The notes under the pieces were generated by a model. That model saw only the letters and a list, made by a program, of their open reading frames with translations, did no database searches and was not told the DNA's origin. A program made the translations under genes and the position numbers. 52,564 nt of DNA from assembly GCA_026770575.1 (NCBI GenBank), contig MU657232.1, forward strand, positions 189,279-241,842. Reading direction: 5' to 3'. Below, in pieces: positions 50,599 through 52,564 of this stretch; the first letter of the stretch is position 1, and the number at the start of each line of letters is the position of its first letter. This DNA is from Pelagophyceae sp. CCMP2097. Lineage: Eukaryota; Sar; Pelagophyceae.

Positions 50599-51934
50599 TT
50601 ACGACGACGTTTCGCCGCGTGGTAGGCAGGCGGGCTTGCGGAAGACGCAGTGGATAAAGGCCGGGTTCGAGTTTCGCGCCGACTTGAATCGTGTCGAGGC
50701 GTCGTCGTCGTCGTTTCCCGCGCGCGAAGGCGCGTCGCTGTTTTGCGCCAGCGCCGCGTTGACGGAAAAGACAAGGCATGCGAACATGGCGCCAAGGCCG
50801 GCGGCGAATCCGGCGGCGAGGGCGTTTCCGGGCGTGCGTTTCTTGGAGAGCGCGCGCACGGCCGCAAACAGAAAGAGGCTTGTACCGGCGAGGTACACGG
50901 CCGCGGGCCATCTCCAGATCAAATTCGCCTCGACGACGATGGCGTCGCGGTCGTCTTCGTCGTCGTCGCTCTCGCCGTCGAGGTCGATTCCGTTTGCCGC
51001 GTCAGGCGAAATTCGTAGCGCCTCTTCAGCGCAGCGCCGGAGCGCGACGCAGTGCGCTGAGAAAAGGGCAAAGGGCAGTCCGAGCATGGGCACCGCCAAT
51101 GCGAGTACGAGTCTTGCTGCAAAGTCAGAGGCAGATTCCCAGGCGCAGGTCCACGTACTGGACAGAATTTGAGTGGTTCTCGAGTCGTCGTTTTCGTTGC
51201 GGCGGTCCAGCGCGCGTTTGATGCATTCTCGCGAGGTGCGCGGCGCGGCGTAAAAGTACGTCGCCACGGCCAAAAAGAGCGCCGCGGCGCAAATTGCCGC
51301 GTTGCACGCGCCAAAGGCCCGCAGAAACGCCGCCGCCGGCAGCGGCGATTGCGGCTCAGGCACACCGCTTCGAGCGCGGTTTCGGCGGCCGCCGCCCGGC
51401 GCGTGCATCTCGACGCCGCCCGACGCGCCGCCGACGGACGCGCCGCCGACGGACGCGTCTTCTTCATCTTGCGCAGCTTGCGGATCGTGTGGAGCTTCCG
51501 GGGCGCGGTTTTCGGCGCCTGATCGGGGGTTTTCGGCGCGCGCGCGCCTGAGACTGAAGCGGGCGCAACCTTCAAAGGCCGAGGGCCAGTTCAAGGAGAG
51601 CCGGCTGAGCCACCTCTGCAGGCCCAGGCTCAGCAAAACGGCCACGGCGAGGCCGTCGCCGTAATGGCCCGGGGCCAGATCTCGCGTCGGGCCTACATTT
51701 TTCTAAAAAAGAGAGAAGAAAAGAGAGGAGCAGAATCTCGGCAGGCAGGAGAATCGCACCTTGGAGCCTCGGTCCGATGACTGAGATGGACCAGAGCGGG
51801 AGGAGCAGGACGGTGAGGCCTCTGCTTCCGGCAAATTCGAGCTGCTTGGCAAAGGTCGGCGCCGCGGTGGCGACGTCTGTTTTGTCCGCCGCAGCAGACA
51901 GTCGAGAGTGCGATTCGAAGAGAGTGCTCAGCAT
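50599..51934 (-). CDS. Multi-pass membrane protein of unknown family
   Basis: Exons 51934-51760 and 51692-50599 (intron GTGCGA...GTAG, 67 nt) give 422 codons plus stop. At least five hydrophobic segments are visible: GLTVLLLPLWSISVIG, LAVAVLLSLGLQRW, FGACNAAICAAALFLAVATY, ARLVLALAVPMLGLPFALFS, WPAAVYLAGTSLFLFAAVRA, and a last one around GFAAGLGAMFACLVFSVNAA. Between the second and third is a long Pro/Ser/acidic loop with a VGGASVGGASGG repeat; between the fourth and fifth is DLDGESDDDEDD. The ATG at 51934 may be internal: TTTAG before G at 51955-51960 is a good 3' splice site, and the frame is open from there, so further 5' exons probably lie to the right. Function unknown. Confidence 0.6.
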
Positions 51935-52028
51935 ACGCCTCGACTCTGCATTCGAATCCTAAAGGGCGAGCTCAAGGGTCGAAAAGGGCCGGGGGGGGGC
52001 TTTGTGAACACCGCCCGTCTTCGAACGC

Positions 52029-52370
52029 TCAAGGGGAAACGCTTGCAGGAGACGCCGGGTTGACTTCGTGTGCGTCGAGGAGCAGCGTCGTGGATCCAGA
52101 GGCCTCGACGCGATGGAGAGATTCGGGCTCGTTGGAGACCTCATAGAATCCACTCACTCTCGCAAGGAAGAGGGCTAGAGCTCTGTCTGCCTCTTTCAAG
52201 GAAGAGGGCTCGAGGTGATTGCCTCTTTCAAGGGAGAGGGCAGACGCCCCTTTCAAGAGAGAGGGCAGACGCACGCTGCCGAACCTGAACGACCGAATTA
52301 TTGCGGCGCGGTCCTGGTCCACCCTTTCCTCCGAGGCCCGGCCCACCAGCGGCTCCGCCAGGCCCGCCAT
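52029..52370 (-). other. Candidate upstream exon(s) of the membrane-protein gene
   Basis: An open minus-strand frame contains FLARVSGFYEVSNEPESLHR and GSTTLLLDAHEV, which look like genuine protein. Near 52283 a GTGCGT 5' site follows SFRFGS, and an AAAGAG-G acceptor downstream would keep phase. GTCAAC after DAHE could then splice in phase 0 to the acceptor near 51960. Between these sites is a threefold CTTGAAAG-containing repeat. The exon structure is tentative and the gene may extend beyond the window. Confidence 0.35.
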
Positions 52371-52474
52371 ATCGCGGAAACCGGCTGCGAGAGCCGGCGG
52401 CTGCAGCCCCAGGCGTGGGTGCCCGGACGCCCACCAGGACTACCAGAATGCCCCCAAATTGCACCCAGAAAAGC

Positions 52475-52564
52475 CTGGTAATCCTGGGACTACCAGGTCG
52501 GAACGGACCAAAAACACCAGGAATACCAACTCGGAACGGACCAAAAACACCAGGACTACCAGAT
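52475..52564. repeat. Direct repeat at the right edge
   Basis: The word TCGGAACGGACCAAAAACAC occurs twice, 33 bp apart, each time followed by CAGGA(A/C)TACCA. CAGGACTACCAG also occurs at 52436-52447 and at the very end. This is a short tandem repeat that continues to the edge of the window, so its full copy number is not visible. Confidence 0.8.

Overview
This is nuclear DNA from a flagellate-bearing eukaryote, GC-rich and intron-containing. Spliceosomal introns interrupt most genes, one gene is a complete axonemal dynein heavy chain, and no bacterial operon signals are seen. Two hints point to a stramenopile alga, perhaps a pelagophyte: Pro-Thr repeats of the surface-protein type, and an organelle protein built from 'NVAWAFAK' repeats. 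That placement is an inference, not a demonstration.

Layout. 1-8.8 kb is an accessory, repeat-rich zone. It holds an unidentified broken ORF at the left edge, a decayed Ty1/Copia retrotransposon pol on the minus strand (776-4143), and many short dispersed repeats, foldbacks and a GC-rich hairpin array. 8.8-32.0 kb is a single minus-strand gene, an outer-arm (DNAH5/DNAH8-type) dynein heavy chain. I could splice it completely by hand: 21 exons and 20 introns, with every phase compatible, giving 4613 codons plus stop. Five of its introns (559 to 3224 nt) are swollen by GC-rich minisatellite sequence. Head-to-head with it, 177 bp away, is an intronless gene for an organelle-targeted WAFAK-repeat protein (32191-33489).

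33.5-39 kb is again accessory: a frameshifted relic, low-complexity arrays, a local duplication and the first copy of a 1.5-kb composite element (Pro-Thr/Val-Gly repeat, hairpin, then an array of mini-palindromes). 39.0-45.5 kb is a compact gene cluster: an IQ-motif-like protein (+), BUB3 (-, 8 exons, 341 aa), a dynamitin/DCTN2-like protein (+, starting 70 bp from BUB3), and a four-CBS SNF4/AMPK-gamma-like protein (+). 46.5-52.6 kb holds a small possibly mitochondrial protein, a KCTD/BTB_2 gene broken by a nonsense codon and by the second copy of the composite element, a 108-aa secreted or ER protein, a third partial element copy, and a multi-pass membrane protein whose 5' exons run to the right edge.

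Functional links. The dynein heavy chain serves ciliary motility. BUB3 (spindle checkpoint) and the dynamitin-like protein (dynein/dynactin adaptor) share a 70-bp divergent promoter and both relate to microtubule-based mitosis, but clustering with the axonemal dynein may be chance. Splice sites are distinctive throughout: 5' GTGCG and 3' TAG, with the next exon nearly always starting with G.
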